A DNA stretch of 64,000 bases from Granulicella arctica (GCF_013410065.1 NZ_JACCCW010000002.1:1977518-2041517), one strand, 5' to 3'. Positions 46,889 to 56,359 are shown, counted from the first letter of the stretch. Notes: generated from the sequence alone by a model not told the origin. Numbers and translations are program-made.

Positions 46889-47995
46889 ATGAACCGGAAA
46901 CGCAGCCTCCTCATCCACGGCCTTGGCCTCACCCTCCGCCGCTTTCCCGCACTTCTCTGGGCTTTTCTGCTAAATTTCAGCTTCGCCGCGCTAGCCACCT
47001 GGCCCGTCTCAATGGCGATCGGCCACGTCACCGACACCTCCCTCGCCTCCCGATCCCTCCATACCGGCTTCAACCTGGCCATTCTCCTCGAGCTCACCCA
47101 CAAGCTTTTCCAAGGCCCCGGCATCAACCTCGGCATCCCCGCCAACCTCATCCTCTACCTCTCCACCTACTTCCTCCTCGTTCCCGGAACCCTGCTCTGC
47201 TACCAGACCGGAGCTCCAGCCCGCCTTTCGACGCTGGTACAGGCAGGCATCCTCCACTTCTGGCGCTTCGTCCGCATCACCCTGCTCACCCTCATCGTCT
47301 TCGCCCTCATCCTCGGCCCCCTCTTCGCTCTCCAAAACAAATGGTCCGATCACGTCGACGCCCACGCCGTCGGCCGCCACGCCTTCATCGCCGAGATGCT
47401 CGGCTATCTCGTCCTCGCGCTCGTCTTCGCCCTGCTCCGCCTCTACTTCGATCTCGTCGAGGTCTACACCGTCCAGCTCGGCCTCACCCTCCGCTCCAAC
47501 GGTAAGCCCGACCGCCGCGTCCGCAAGGCTCTCCTCCCCGCCTTTCGCGCCCTCCGCCACAACTTTCTGCGCTCCTACGAGACCTTCCTCCTGCTCGCAG
47601 TACTAGGAATCGCCGCCGTCCTCCTCACCGCCCGAACCTCCATGCACTCGCTCGCCCAGCCTCGCGTCTGGCCCATGTTCCTGCTCGCCCAGACCGGACT
47701 CTTCCTCATGCTCCTCACCCGCTTCTGGCAGCGCGGAGCCGAAACCACCCTCAGCCTCGACAACCCCATCTACCGCGAACCCGAGGAGCGAGAAGAAGAG
47801 GAGCGCCCCACCCGCGCCAGCTTCCTCCCCGACACCCCTCCAGCACCCGCCATCGTTCCAGAGCCCGAGCACACCCACCTCACCGACCCCATTCCCAATC
47901 CCGAACCCATCACCCCATCCCTACCCGGTCCCGACCCCGGCGTCTACCACCCAGAGCCTCCCCCCGATCACACCCCAGATCCAGAAAAACTGTAA
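46889..47995 (+). CDS. membrane protein with proline-rich acidic tail
   Basis: A 368-residue protein with about six hydrophobic segments between residues 8 and 285. A hydrophilic tail of about 80 residues follows, rich in Pro, Glu and Asp (EPEEREEEERPTRASF, PEPPPDHTPDPEKL). No family recognised. The tail could be a binding platform or low-complexity spacer. Confidence 0.7.
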   Translation: MNRKRSLLIHGLGLTLRRFPALLWAFLLNFSFAALATWPVSMAIGHVTDTSLASRSLHTGFNLAILLELTHKLFQGPGINLGIPANLILYLSTYFLLVPGTLLCYQTGAPARLSTLVQAGILHFWRFVRITLLTLIVFALILGPLFALQNKWSDHVDAHAVGRHAFIAEMLGYLVLALVFALLRLYFDLVEVYTVQLGLTLRSNGKPDRRVRKALLPAFRALRHNFLRSYETFLLLAVLGIAAVLLTARTSMHSLAQPRVWPMFLLAQTGLFLMLLTRFWQRGAETTLSLDNPIYREPEEREEEERPTRASFLPDTPPAPAIVPEPEHTHLTDPIPNPEPITPSLPGPDPGVYHPEPPPDHTPDPEKL

Positions 47996-48167
47996 CCCTG
48001 AAGAGCTCAAACTTCACCAGCAACGCTATGAAAAGCAGCGGATGAACTCCGTTTGCGATGTGGACTTCATGCGTAAATTGGCAACGCAAGGCGACGTTGC
48101 CATCAACATGGAGAGAACACACAGATTCGTCGCAATCAACCAACAAGCAGTTTCACAAAAGTTACTT

Positions 48168-48196
48168 TTGTCGCATTCAATTGCGTCGTATATAAC
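48168..48196 (+). promoter_or_regulatory. promoter of the acyltransferase gene
   Basis: TTGTCG (48168-48173), a 17-base spacer and TATAAC (48191-48196). The -10 ends 10 bases before the ATG, so the mRNA would have a leader of only a few bases. Confidence 0.5.
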
Positions 48197-48206
48197 TTAC
48201 GTACCA

Positions 48207-49298
48207 ATGAACATCCAGGCTCCGGTTACGCCAACACCGCAAAAGCCCTATTTCGCCCCAATCGACGGCGTGCGCAGCCTCTGTGTGCTACTCGTAGTGG
48301 AGCATCACCTCAAGACGAACGGGCATCCCTTAGCATTTCCTGCGTTCATAGATACTGCTCTTGGCGTCAATATCTTTTTCGTAATCAGCGGTTTTTTGAT
48401 CACGACATTATTGCTACGCGAGGAACGGCTCAAAGGGAAAATAAGCTTCTCAGCCTTCTACTGGCGGAGAGCATTTCGGATTCTGCCAGTCTATTCCGTA
48501 GTCCTGCTCATGTATGTTGCAGTGTCCCAACTGCCGTCGCAGGCAATGCGGTGGGTCCAACTCAAGGCAGGAATGCCTTATTTCCTGCTCTTCATGAACG
48601 AATACGCAAAGGAACCAAACAACGGAAACGTATTCACGCATACCTGGTCTCTTGGCATTGAGGAAAAATTTTATTTGCTATGGCCGGTTCTTTTCTTCTT
48701 TGTCGTCAAGAAGATGCCGACGCGAGCCATTATGCTGGTCTGTCTCTCTATACTGTTCGCGATTCCAGTACTCCTGCACTTAGAGCATCACCCCAATGCC
48801 TATTTCGGGCTTTTGGCCGGATGCATTATGGCAGTCCTTCTGCACGGAGATGCCACGGCGGCAGGAATCACACAGACGCTCCGACGCATATCTTCCCCTG
48901 TCATGCTACTTTTCTATCTTTTGTGCTTCTATCTGCAGTACTTGAACAGCAACATGGTCATCTTATTCAGCATCGGGACGGCGCTGTGTCTAAGCTATCT
49001 CATTGTGAAACCGACATGGCTGACAACGCTTCTCTCCCTACCGCTGCTGGTGTGGCTCGGGAAACGGTCGTACTCGATGTATCTGGTTCACGTCCTCTGC
49101 TTGAATGTCTTTGAAAACATCATCCATATCAACTCCCAATGGCAGGCGGTGCTGGTATTGGGAGCAAGCTATGCCTTGTCCGCGGCGGTAGCGGCGGTGC
49201 TATACGTGATCGTGGAAGAACCTGCGCGGCAACTCGGGAAACGGTTTGTCGAACAGAAGCGAATGCGCGCAACTACCCTCGGTGTGGCGACAGGTTGA
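48207..49298 (+). CDS. acyltransferase 3 family membrane protein
   Basis: A 363-residue protein with about 10 membrane segments. The family markers are IDGVRSLCVLLVVEHH, FFVISGFLITTLLLREE, FYWRRAFRILPVY and SLGIEEKFYLLWP. Members O-acylate cell-surface glycans such as O-antigen or exopolysaccharide. I chose the ATG at 48207. The longer ORF has no conserved start and overlaps the promoter. The gene is clearly less GC-rich at third positions than its neighbours, which suggests recent acquisition. Confidence 0.9.
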   Translation: MNIQAPVTPTPQKPYFAPIDGVRSLCVLLVVEHHLKTNGHPLAFPAFIDTALGVNIFFVISGFLITTLLLREERLKGKISFSAFYWRRAFRILPVYSVVLLMYVAVSQLPSQAMRWVQLKAGMPYFLLFMNEYAKEPNNGNVFTHTWSLGIEEKFYLLWPVLFFFVVKKMPTRAIMLVCLSILFAIPVLLHLEHHPNAYFGLLAGCIMAVLLHGDATAAGITQTLRRISSPVMLLFYLLCFYLQYLNSNMVILFSIGTALCLSYLIVKPTWLTTLLSLPLLVWLGKRSYSMYLVHVLCLNVFENIIHINSQWQAVLVLGASYALSAAVAAVLYVIVEEPARQLGKRFVEQKRMRATTLGVATG

Positions 49299-49390
49299 GA
49301 TAACGCCCGAAGGCACCTTCAAAAGCAACAGCACCTTCACGCCTGCGCAATCAGCCGGAAACCTGCGCCATTTATAATTGTTACAGTTAT

Positions 49391-49927
49391 ATGAATTTAT
49401 TCATCCTTCGCCACGCCAGTGCAGGCACCAAACGCGCAAATCCCCTGCTGGACATCAAGCGTCCCCTCGACAAGGACGGCAAACGCCACTGCCTCCAGCT
49501 CTCCCAAATCCTGAACGCAATGAACATCAACTTCGACCTGATCGTCTCCAGCCCGCTCAAGCGCAGCCTCCAGACCGCTTCGCTGATCGGCACCGAGACT
49601 GGCTACGAAGCTCCCATCCTGCTCTCGAACGGCCTCGCCCCCGAAGCAAAGTTCCCCGACTTCCAGAAGCTCCTCGACGAGTGCCAGGGCCGCGAGAACG
49701 TCCTCGTCGTCGGCCATAACCCCAATCTACAGAGCTTCTTAGGTGCACTCCTCGTGCCGCCTTCCACCCGAACCTCGGCGCAGACCCGCCTCCGCAAAGG
49801 CTCTATCGCCCGGCTTAACATGCTCCGCCGTCCCGCCAGCCTGCAGTGGCTCCTCGACCCGCGCACCGTCCGCGCCCTTTACTCCACCTCGACCAGAAGC
49901 GCCCGCCGAAAGACCGCCAAGAAGTAA
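49391..49927 (+). CDS. sixA: phosphohistidine phosphatase SixA
   Basis: A 178-residue histidine phosphatase family protein with the RHG-type motif LFILRHASAG at the N-terminus, LIVSSPLKRSLQTASLI and the second His in VLVVGHNPNLQ. SixA removes phosphate from phosphohistidine proteins such as PtsN-system or HPt domains. Its 3' end overlaps the 3' end of the convergent ppx by 49 bases. TATAAT lies 12 bases upstream. Confidence 0.9.
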   Translation: MNLFILRHASAGTKRANPLLDIKRPLDKDGKRHCLQLSQILNAMNINFDLIVSSPLKRSLQTASLIGTETGYEAPILLSNGLAPEAKFPDFQKLLDECQGRENVLVVGHNPNLQSFLGALLVPPSTRTSAQTRLRKGSIARLNMLRRPASLQWLLDPRTVRALYSTSTRSARRKTAKK

Positions 49928-51453
49928 GCCGTCTCTTTCTTCACCGACCATGCCTCCAGCTCCGCCCCGCCGCGCCCCGGAACGATCTGCAACACCACCC
50001 GCTTCGGATACACCAGCGGCTTGATCGTCACCACTGCACTCGCCCGGTCCTGATTCAGCGCCTGCGCCAGCCGCAGCAGCACCACCGCTCGGGTCACGTT
50101 GGTATGCTCCTCGATCGGCACCATCCGCATCACCCGATCCGTCGCCTCCGGCATGCTCTTCCCCAGAAAACGCCCAATCGCACTCACAATCAGTCGCTGT
50201 TCCGGCGAAAAACCAAAGATCTCCGAGTTCGCGATAATGTACTGCGTATGCCGGTGATGTCCCTGATGATTCATGAACTTACCGGCATCCTGCATCATCG
50301 CCGCCGCCTCCAGCCACAACCTATACTCCTCCGGCAGCTCATGCACCCGAGCCAGCGCATTGAATAGCTGCACCACGTGCTGCCGCACCGGCTCGGCCTT
50401 CTTCTGGTCGATCCCATACCGTCGACAGACCTCCAAAACCCCTGCCCAGCGTTCGTCCTCAATCTTCTTATGCACTGACGTTCGCAGGTCCACCTCACCC
50501 AGCATCTGCGCCAGCATTCCGTCCCGCAGCCCCAGCGACGAGTACCGGAAACCCTTCAGCCCCATCCGCTCCAGCAGACTCGCATAAACCTGCGCGCCCC
50601 CGACTATAATCTCCGACCGCTTCGGCCCAATCCCCACCACCGCCGCCCGTTGCGCATTATTCATCTTCACCAACCGGTCCGCCAGCCGTCGAACATCGTC
50701 CGCTGAAGCCGTCAGCGCTCCAATCTTCCGCGTCGCCCTCTTCGCGACGTCCTTAAGCGGTACGCTACCCTTCGTCCCCTTCAACGGCAACGTCAGACTA
50801 GCCTCCGCCAGCGCCGCCGCCGTCCCCGAGGTCGCAATCACCAACCCGATCCGATGATGTACTCCCAGCTTCTTCTCCGCCCGTTTCAGCTCACGGTCGA
50901 TGTACTGCTTCAGCCGAACCACATCGTCCTTCGCCGGTGGATCGTTCTGCAAAAACTGCTGCAGCCGCACCGCCCCCAGCGGAAGGCTGACCATCCCCTT
51001 CACCAGCCCCCCGTCCGAGATCGTCACCTCGCAGCTTCCCCCGCCCAGGTCGATCAACATGCACTTCCCGCGAGCCCCCACCTCATGCGTCACCACCCCG
51101 AGGTGGATCAGCCGCCCCTCTTCCAGCCCCGAGATCACTTCAACATTCCACCCCGTCGCCGACTTCACCCACTCCGTGAACGCCGCCGCGTTGCGTGCAT
51201 CCCGCATCGCGCTCGTCGCCACAACCCGCACCTTATCAACCACATGTAGCTGAACCGCCTTATGAAACCGCTTCAGCGCCGCAATCGTCGACGCCATCGC
51301 CTCCGGAGAAATCACCCCCGTCTGGAATACACTCTCTCCTAGCCGTGTCACCTCGCGGTCCTCATGCAGCGTCTTAAGCCGGTGCATCTGCAACGAGGCA
51401 ATCTTCAATCGGCAGGAGTTCGATCCAATATCGATGGCGGCAAACGTAGGCAT
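49879..51453 (-). CDS. ppx: exopolyphosphatase, Ppx/GppA family
   Basis: A 524-residue protein with the actin-like ATPase fold: IDIGSNSCRLKI at the N-terminus, the phosphate loop LIDLGGGSCEV and then VATSGTAAALAE. A C-terminal HD-like domain has MMQDAGKFMNHQGHHRHTQY. The enzyme hydrolyses terminal phosphates of polyphosphate or pppGpp. Which one cannot be told. It converges on sixA with a 49-base overlap. AGGAG lies about 10 bases upstream of the ATG. Confidence 0.93.
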   Translation of the reverse strand: MPTFAAIDIGSNSCRLKIASLQMHRLKTLHEDREVTRLGESVFQTGVISPEAMASTIAALKRFHKAVQLHVVDKVRVVATSAMRDARNAAAFTEWVKSATGWNVEVISGLEEGRLIHLGVVTHEVGARGKCMLIDLGGGSCEVTISDGGLVKGMVSLPLGAVRLQQFLQNDPPAKDDVVRLKQYIDRELKRAEKKLGVHHRIGLVIATSGTAAALAEASLTLPLKGTKGSVPLKDVAKRATRKIGALTASADDVRRLADRLVKMNNAQRAAVVGIGPKRSEIIVGGAQVYASLLERMGLKGFRYSSLGLRDGMLAQMLGEVDLRTSVHKKIEDERWAGVLEVCRRYGIDQKKAEPVRQHVVQLFNALARVHELPEEYRLWLEAAAMMQDAGKFMNHQGHHRHTQYIIANSEIFGFSPEQRLIVSAIGRFLGKSMPEATDRVMRMVPIEEHTNVTRAVVLLRLAQALNQDRASAVVTIKPLVYPKRVVLQIVPGRGGAELEAWSVKKETAYFLAVFRRALLVEVE

Positions 51454-51586
51454 CGTGCGGTATTTCTCCTCTCAACACAACTTCGCGCAAAAAAACACGT
51501 CCAACTGCACACGATACATGGCCCATCGCAACGCTGCGTAAGTGCATCCAATCTCAAGCCATAAACTAAGGAAAGACCGCCACCCC

Positions 51587-53665
51587 ATGCTCGTACAGCA
51601 GCCAGAGTCTCTGAAGGAAGCTCCCCTCCGACCCCACGCCACGGCTCTCCACTCCCATTTTGTAGCACCACGCCGCCCCACCGCCCTCGCCATCCTCGGC
51701 GGACTCTGGCTCATCATCTTCTTCGCCTCGCTCTTCGCTCCCCCGCTGCTGGACGACGCCGACGCAACCCACGCCAACGCCGCCCGACACATCCTCCTCA
51801 GCAGCGACTGGGTCACCCTCCACGTCAACGGCATCCGCTACCTCGAAAAAGCGCCGCTCCCCTACTGGCTCGTCGCCATCAGCTTCAAGCTCTTCGGCTT
51901 CAACACCTTCGCCGCCCATCTCCCCCAGACCATCGGCGTCCTTCTGCTGGCCCTCCTCGGCTACCTCTGGGCAGACAAAGCCTTCGGCCCCCGCACCGCC
52001 CTCTACACCGGCATCGCCATCCTCACCTCAGCCGGAGTCTTTCTCTTCACTCGCGTCTTCATCCCCGAGGTGCTGCTCTCCCTTCTGCTCTGCGCCGCGC
52101 TCTACCTCATGCTCGAAGCCCTCGAAGGCGGCAGACCCTTCACCACCTACAGCATGTGGACCGTGCTCGCCCTCGCCGTCCTCACCAAGGGCCTCGTCGC
52201 GCTGGTCTTCTTCGGCGGAGCCACCATCCTCTACCTCTTCCTCAGCGGAGACTCCATCCACTGGCGCACCCTGAAGCCCTTCACCGGAACCCTGCTCTTC
52301 CTCGTCATCGCCGCCCCCTGGCACATCCTCGCCGGACTCCGCAACACCGGCGGCATGGACGGCCACGGCTTCTTCTGGTTCTACTTCGTCAACGAGCACT
52401 TCCTGCGCTTCCTCGGCAAGCGCATTCCCATGGACTACAACAAGCTCCCCGGCTATCTCTTCTGGAGCCTCCACCTCGTCTGGCTCTTCCCCTGGGCGCT
52501 CTTCCTCCCGGTACTCGTCCAGCAGGCGTTCATCGCCTTCCGCAACCACCGCCGCGCCAGCACGCCCATCTTCGACAACTGGCCCACATGGACCGCCTAC
52601 GCCGTCGCCATCGGCGGCATCCTGCTCCGAAACCTCTTCCACTTCCCTTATCTGCTCACCGTCCTGCTCGCAGCCGTAGCCATTCTCCTCATCGAGTTGC
52701 GCCGTCGCCAGCAGCACGCCGCCCCCGGCACCGCCCTCCTCCACATCGACACCTACGCCCAGCGCACCACCCTCCTGCTCACCATCTACGCCGGTCTCAT
52801 CCTCGTCTTCTTCTCGTTCTCCACCAATCAGGAGTACTACACCTTCCCGGCGTACCTCCCACTACTGATCCTCCTCACCCACGCCCTCGTCCGCGCCGAA
52901 GACGCCTCCGCCGTCGACAAGCACTCCCGCCTCTGGATCAACATCGCCCACGCCACCTTCACCGTCCTCGGCGCCGCCATCTTCGCCGCCCTCGCCTACG
53001 GCCTCTGGACCGCACGTCACGAAGCCTTCGTCCCCGACATCGGCGACCTCCTCGCACATCGCGGCGTCGGCGACTACACCCTCTCCATGTCGCACCTGTT
53101 CGACCTCACCGGCAAGAGCTTCGCCGCCCTCCGTCTTCCCGCCGCCATCGCCGCCCTCGCCTTCGCCTTCGGCCCCGCCCTCGCCTGGATACTCCGCCGG
53201 CAGCGCCGCCACCTCGCCGCGACCGGCATGCTCGCCCTCACCAGTACCGTCTTCCTCATCGCCGCACACATCGCCCTCATCCGCTTCGGCCCCATGCTCT
53301 CCTCGCAGACCATCGCCGCCAAGATCCAGCAGCTCGAAGACAACAACACCATCTCCCGCGACAGCGTTGTCATGCTCTACGGCGACCAGGCGTTCGGCTC
53401 CTCCATCCCCTTCTATCTCGGCAAAGATGTCGATCTCGTCGAAGGCCGCTCCACCTCCATGCTCTTCGGCTCCACCTTCCCCGACGCCCCACCCATCTTC
53501 CTCACCAACGCCGACCTCCTCGCAGGCTGGGGTAAAGGCGACCGCAAACTCCTCTTCGTCCCCCTCGAAAAGCGCGACGTCGTCGATCAGCTCCTCGGCA
53601 GCCGCCAGATCATCCTGGACGAGACCTCCGGCAAAGCCCTCATCACCGATCGCCCCCTTCGATAG
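51587..53665 (+). CDS. GT39-family (ArnT-like) glycosyltransferase, copy 1
   Basis: A 692-residue membrane protein with about 12 hydrophobic segments. PLLDDADATHANAARHIL carries the first-loop Asp-rich motif of the GT39/ArnT family, and YLEKAPLPYWLVA follows. A periplasmic C-terminal domain covers about residues 560-690. Such enzymes transfer a sugar from a polyprenyl phosphate donor to lipid A or another lipid or protein acceptor. AAGGAAAG lies about 12 bases upstream. The next gene is a paralogue. Confidence 0.88.
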   Translation: MLVQQPESLKEAPLRPHATALHSHFVAPRRPTALAILGGLWLIIFFASLFAPPLLDDADATHANAARHILLSSDWVTLHVNGIRYLEKAPLPYWLVAISFKLFGFNTFAAHLPQTIGVLLLALLGYLWADKAFGPRTALYTGIAILTSAGVFLFTRVFIPEVLLSLLLCAALYLMLEALEGGRPFTTYSMWTVLALAVLTKGLVALVFFGGATILYLFLSGDSIHWRTLKPFTGTLLFLVIAAPWHILAGLRNTGGMDGHGFFWFYFVNEHFLRFLGKRIPMDYNKLPGYLFWSLHLVWLFPWALFLPVLVQQAFIAFRNHRRASTPIFDNWPTWTAYAVAIGGILLRNLFHFPYLLTVLLAAVAILLIELRRRQQHAAPGTALLHIDTYAQRTTLLLTIYAGLILVFFSFSTNQEYYTFPAYLPLLILLTHALVRAEDASAVDKHSRLWINIAHATFTVLGAAIFAALAYGLWTARHEAFVPDIGDLLAHRGVGDYTLSMSHLFDLTGKSFAALRLPAAIAALAFAFGPALAWILRRQRRHLAATGMLALTSTVFLIAAHIALIRFGPMLSSQTIAAKIQQLEDNNTISRDSVVMLYGDQAFGSSIPFYLGKDVDLVEGRSTSMLFGSTFPDAPPIFLTNADLLAGWGKGDRKLLFVPLEKRDVVDQLLGSRQIILDETSGKALITDRPLR

Positions 53666-53744
53666 AGTTCCACCCACATTTCCGCTCCCTCATCCGTCTC
53701 GATGAGTACAATCACTCAGTACCGGAACGGATCGTCGCCGCTTA

Positions 53745-55676
53745 ATGTCACACACTATGTCGTCTGGACTACAGTACGAAGCTGCCCTGCCCGCGGAGGG
53801 AGCCTCGGCTGCGCCCAGCACACCTGCCCCTCTGACCAGTCAACCCTCCCGCTGGAACCCCCGCTCCATCGCCATCATCACCCTCGCTTGGCTGCTCCTC
53901 CAGATCGGCGGCCTCTTCTCTCCCGGCCTGCTCGACGACGTCGACTCCATCTACATCGAGATCGCCCGCGAGATGCTCCACCGCCACGACTTCGTTACCC
54001 CCTTCGTCAACGGCACCCGCTTCTTCGACAAGCCGCCCCTCATGTATTGGATGGCCTCCACCTCAATGGCCATCTTCGGCGAGTACGACTGGGCCGCCCG
54101 CCTTCCCCTCGCCCTCGCCGCCCTCGCTCTCTTCTTCAGCGTCTACGCCCTCGGCAAGCGCCTCTTCAACGAACGCGGCGGCCTCTACTCCGCCCTCGCC
54201 GTCGCCACCGCCATCGGCCCCTATCTCTACACCCGTTTCTTCATCCCCGACATCCTCATCGCCCTCTGGATGACCCTCGGCGTCCACCTCTTCCTCATAG
54301 CCCTCGACCGCATCCGCGATCATCAGAGCCCCCTCATCCCAAGCCTGGGCTTCGCCGCCGTCCTCGCCCTCAACCTCCTCACCAAGGGCCTGATCGGACT
54401 CGTCTTCCCCATCGGCTTCGTCCTGCTCTACCTCCTCTTCACCGGCCAGCTTCGCATCCTCACCAAGCTCCATCTCCTCGCGAGCACCACCGTCTTCCTC
54501 CTCATCGCCGCCCCCTGGCACATCCTCGCCGCCCTCCGTAACCCTGCCATCCCGCTTCCCGCCGGCCTCGGCCTGCCCGCCACCGGAGGCTGGGCCTGGT
54601 TCTATCTCTACAACGAGCACTTCGCCCGATTCCTCGGCAAGCGCATCCCCCACGACTACGGCAACACCCCCGTCTGGCTCTTCTGGACCTACCTCGCCAT
54701 CTGGATCATGCCCTGGACGACCTTCCTTCCCGGAGCCATCGCCGAGAGCTGGCGCAACCTCGGCCACCGTTACCCCGTCACCCTCCGCCAGCGCGAAGCC
54801 GCCCTCTCCCTTACCCTCTGGGCCACCGTCGTCCTCGTCTTTTTCAGCATCTCCAGCCGTCAGGAGTACTACTCCCTGCCCGCCATCCCCGCCCTGGCCC
54901 TCATGTCCGGCGGCCTTCTCAGCCAGGCCGAGAGCACAACCGCCGAAACCGCACAGCGAGCAAAAAAATCCGCCCTCCGCTGGACCCTCTGGCTCCTCGT
55001 CCCCCTCACCACCTTCGTCGCCATCGTCTGCGGCTACTTCGCCCTCACCGCACCACGCCCGGCTCCCGGCACCGACATCGCCAGCCTGCTCGCCGGGAAC
55101 CCCGATCTCTACAACCTCTCCCTCGGCCATATCTTCGACCTCACCGGAGCCGCCATGGGCCTCTTCCGTGCCCCGCTGGCCGGAGTAGCACTCAGCCTGC
55201 TCGTCATCGGCCTCGGCTCCTACTTCCTACGCCGAGCCGGAAAGCAATACGCCGCGAACCTCACCCTCGCCGCCGCCATGCTCCTCACCCTCACCTCCGT
55301 CCACGAGGGCCTCCGCCGCTTCTACCCCATCCTCGGCTCCAAGAGCCTCGCCCTCGCCATCGACCAGGTCCGCCAACCCAACGACCTCATCCTCCTCGAC
55401 GGCGAGTTCACCTCCGGCTCCACCCTCGTCTTCTATACACACCAGCAGGTCCACCTCCTCAACGGACGCGTCAACACCCTTTGGTACGGCAGCTTCTGGC
55501 TCGACGCCCCCCACATCTTCGAGACCGAAGACTCCCTCCACACCCTCTGGTCCAGCCCCCGCCGCATCTTCCTCCTCACCTACAACACCGCCACCCGCAC
55601 CCAAGACCTAGCCCCCTTCGGCCCCGTCCATGAGCTCTCCAGCGCCGGAGGCAAAACCATCCTCACCAACCGCTAA
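53745..55676 (+). CDS. GT39-family (ArnT-like) glycosyltransferase, copy 2
   Basis: A 643-residue paralogue of the previous gene, with GLLDDVDSIYIEIAREML, FFDKPPLMYWMAS and a similar C-terminal domain ending in KTILTNR (ALITDR in copy 1). The tandem pair shares the HILA-LRN motif in the middle and an NEHF-RFLGKRIP block. An in-frame ATG 12 bases downstream is an alternative start. The gene lies directly before the point where the chromosomal sequence gives way to mobile DNA. Confidence 0.87.
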   Translation: MSHTMSSGLQYEAALPAEGASAAPSTPAPLTSQPSRWNPRSIAIITLAWLLLQIGGLFSPGLLDDVDSIYIEIAREMLHRHDFVTPFVNGTRFFDKPPLMYWMASTSMAIFGEYDWAARLPLALAALALFFSVYALGKRLFNERGGLYSALAVATAIGPYLYTRFFIPDILIALWMTLGVHLFLIALDRIRDHQSPLIPSLGFAAVLALNLLTKGLIGLVFPIGFVLLYLLFTGQLRILTKLHLLASTTVFLLIAAPWHILAALRNPAIPLPAGLGLPATGGWAWFYLYNEHFARFLGKRIPHDYGNTPVWLFWTYLAIWIMPWTTFLPGAIAESWRNLGHRYPVTLRQREAALSLTLWATVVLVFFSISSRQEYYSLPAIPALALMSGGLLSQAESTTAETAQRAKKSALRWTLWLLVPLTTFVAIVCGYFALTAPRPAPGTDIASLLAGNPDLYNLSLGHIFDLTGAAMGLFRAPLAGVALSLLVIGLGSYFLRRAGKQYAANLTLAAAMLLTLTSVHEGLRRFYPILGSKSLALAIDQVRQPNDLILLDGEFTSGSTLVFYTHQQVHLLNGRVNTLWYGSFWLDAPHIFETEDSLHTLWSSPRRIFLLTYNTATRTQDLAPFGPVHELSSAGGKTILTNR

Positions 55677-55691
55677 GCAAACAATAAAATC

Positions 55692-55760
55692 TGCTTCCGC
55701 AAGGCGGGAGGACCTGCTTTTGCCTTCCTTCCCCACCCCAAAAATCTGTCATCCTGAGCG
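55692..55760. repeat. TGTCATCC-type repeat, broken at its right end
   Basis: The left part CTGCTTCCGCAAGGCGGGAGG resembles the first copy at 41688. It is followed by a second copy that starts TGTCATCCTGAGCG at 55747 and stops at 55760. In the other copies this continues with GAAG. Here it is followed by GTGTGAGCATTATTT. The break is the proposed left junction of the inserted element. Confidence 0.6.
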
Positions 55761-56116
55761 TGTGAGCATTATTTGATAACATACTGTTTTTATTGTAGAT
55801 AAATTGCCTGCTTTTGGCTGTGCAGTATTTGTGTAGATGAAATGTGCAGTTTCCCCGGAATTCTGACCGCGAAACACCACTCTGCGTCAACGTTTCATCG
55901 CCTTTGGAAATAAGCACGCTCTGGTTCTTTCAAGAACAGAGGAGCAAACATGCTCCTCATGACTAGCCATCACTCCTAGCGGAGCTATCAGTCAAGGCCG
56001 CGCGTTCTTTGCGCGTTCATCGAAACGAAGCGGAGAGCCTTTACGGATGGCGGAGCGGAGAGTACGCCGCAACGAGGCTTGACATCGGTTCTTATATCTG
56101 GGACACTGCCCCGTAT
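55761..56116. other. AT-rich segment at the left edge of the mobile element
   Basis: A 356-base region with lower GC than any chromosomal gap in the window. It holds two inverted repeats: GTTCTT/AAGAAC at 55924-55937 and the perfect 8-bp pair GAGGAGCA/TGCTCCTC at 55939-55958. A nine-residue frame (55950-55979, MLLMTSHHS) follows AGAGGAG 6 bases upstream and could be a leader peptide. No integrase or longer gene is visible. Confidence 0.5.
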
Positions 56117-56359
56117 ATGGAGACTTTCTCCACGCGACAGACCGCCAAGATGCTCGGCATCGGCTCAAGCACGCTGGCCCGTTACATCGCCGCCTCGAAG
56201 ATTCCCGCTCCGAAGGCGGTTCAGGTTGGCGGCATGACGGTTCATCTCTGGACGAGCCGGGAGATCGAACGGGTACGCAAGCTGCTGCCGAAGATCGAAG
56301 ACGGCAGAACAACACGCCATCAGAAGCAAGCGAGGAAGAGCACGAAGACAGCCTCATAA
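56117..56359 (+). CDS. MerR/excisionase-type helix-turn-helix protein
   Basis: An 80-residue protein beginning METFSTRQTAKMLGIGSSTL, a winged helix-turn-helix of the MerR/excisionase (HTH_17) type. VHLWTSREIERVRKLLP and a Lys/Arg/Thr-rich tail follow. It probably regulates the element or acts as an excision factor. The ATG in front of the domain is chosen. The 36 codons before it have no domain. No integrase partner is in view. Confidence 0.78.
   Translation: METFSTRQTAKMLGIGSSTLARYIAASKIPAPKAVQVGGMTVHLWTSREIERVRKLLPKIEDGRTTRHQKQARKSTKTAS

Noticed and set aside
55663..55917. Minus-strand frame of 84 codons over the broken repeat
   Set aside because: It runs through repeat sequence, lacks a ribosome-binding site and has no family resemblance.
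55761..56116. Integrase or tRNA attachment site at the left edge of the mobile element
   Set aside because: No integrase frame, tRNA end or matching direct repeat was found inside the window.
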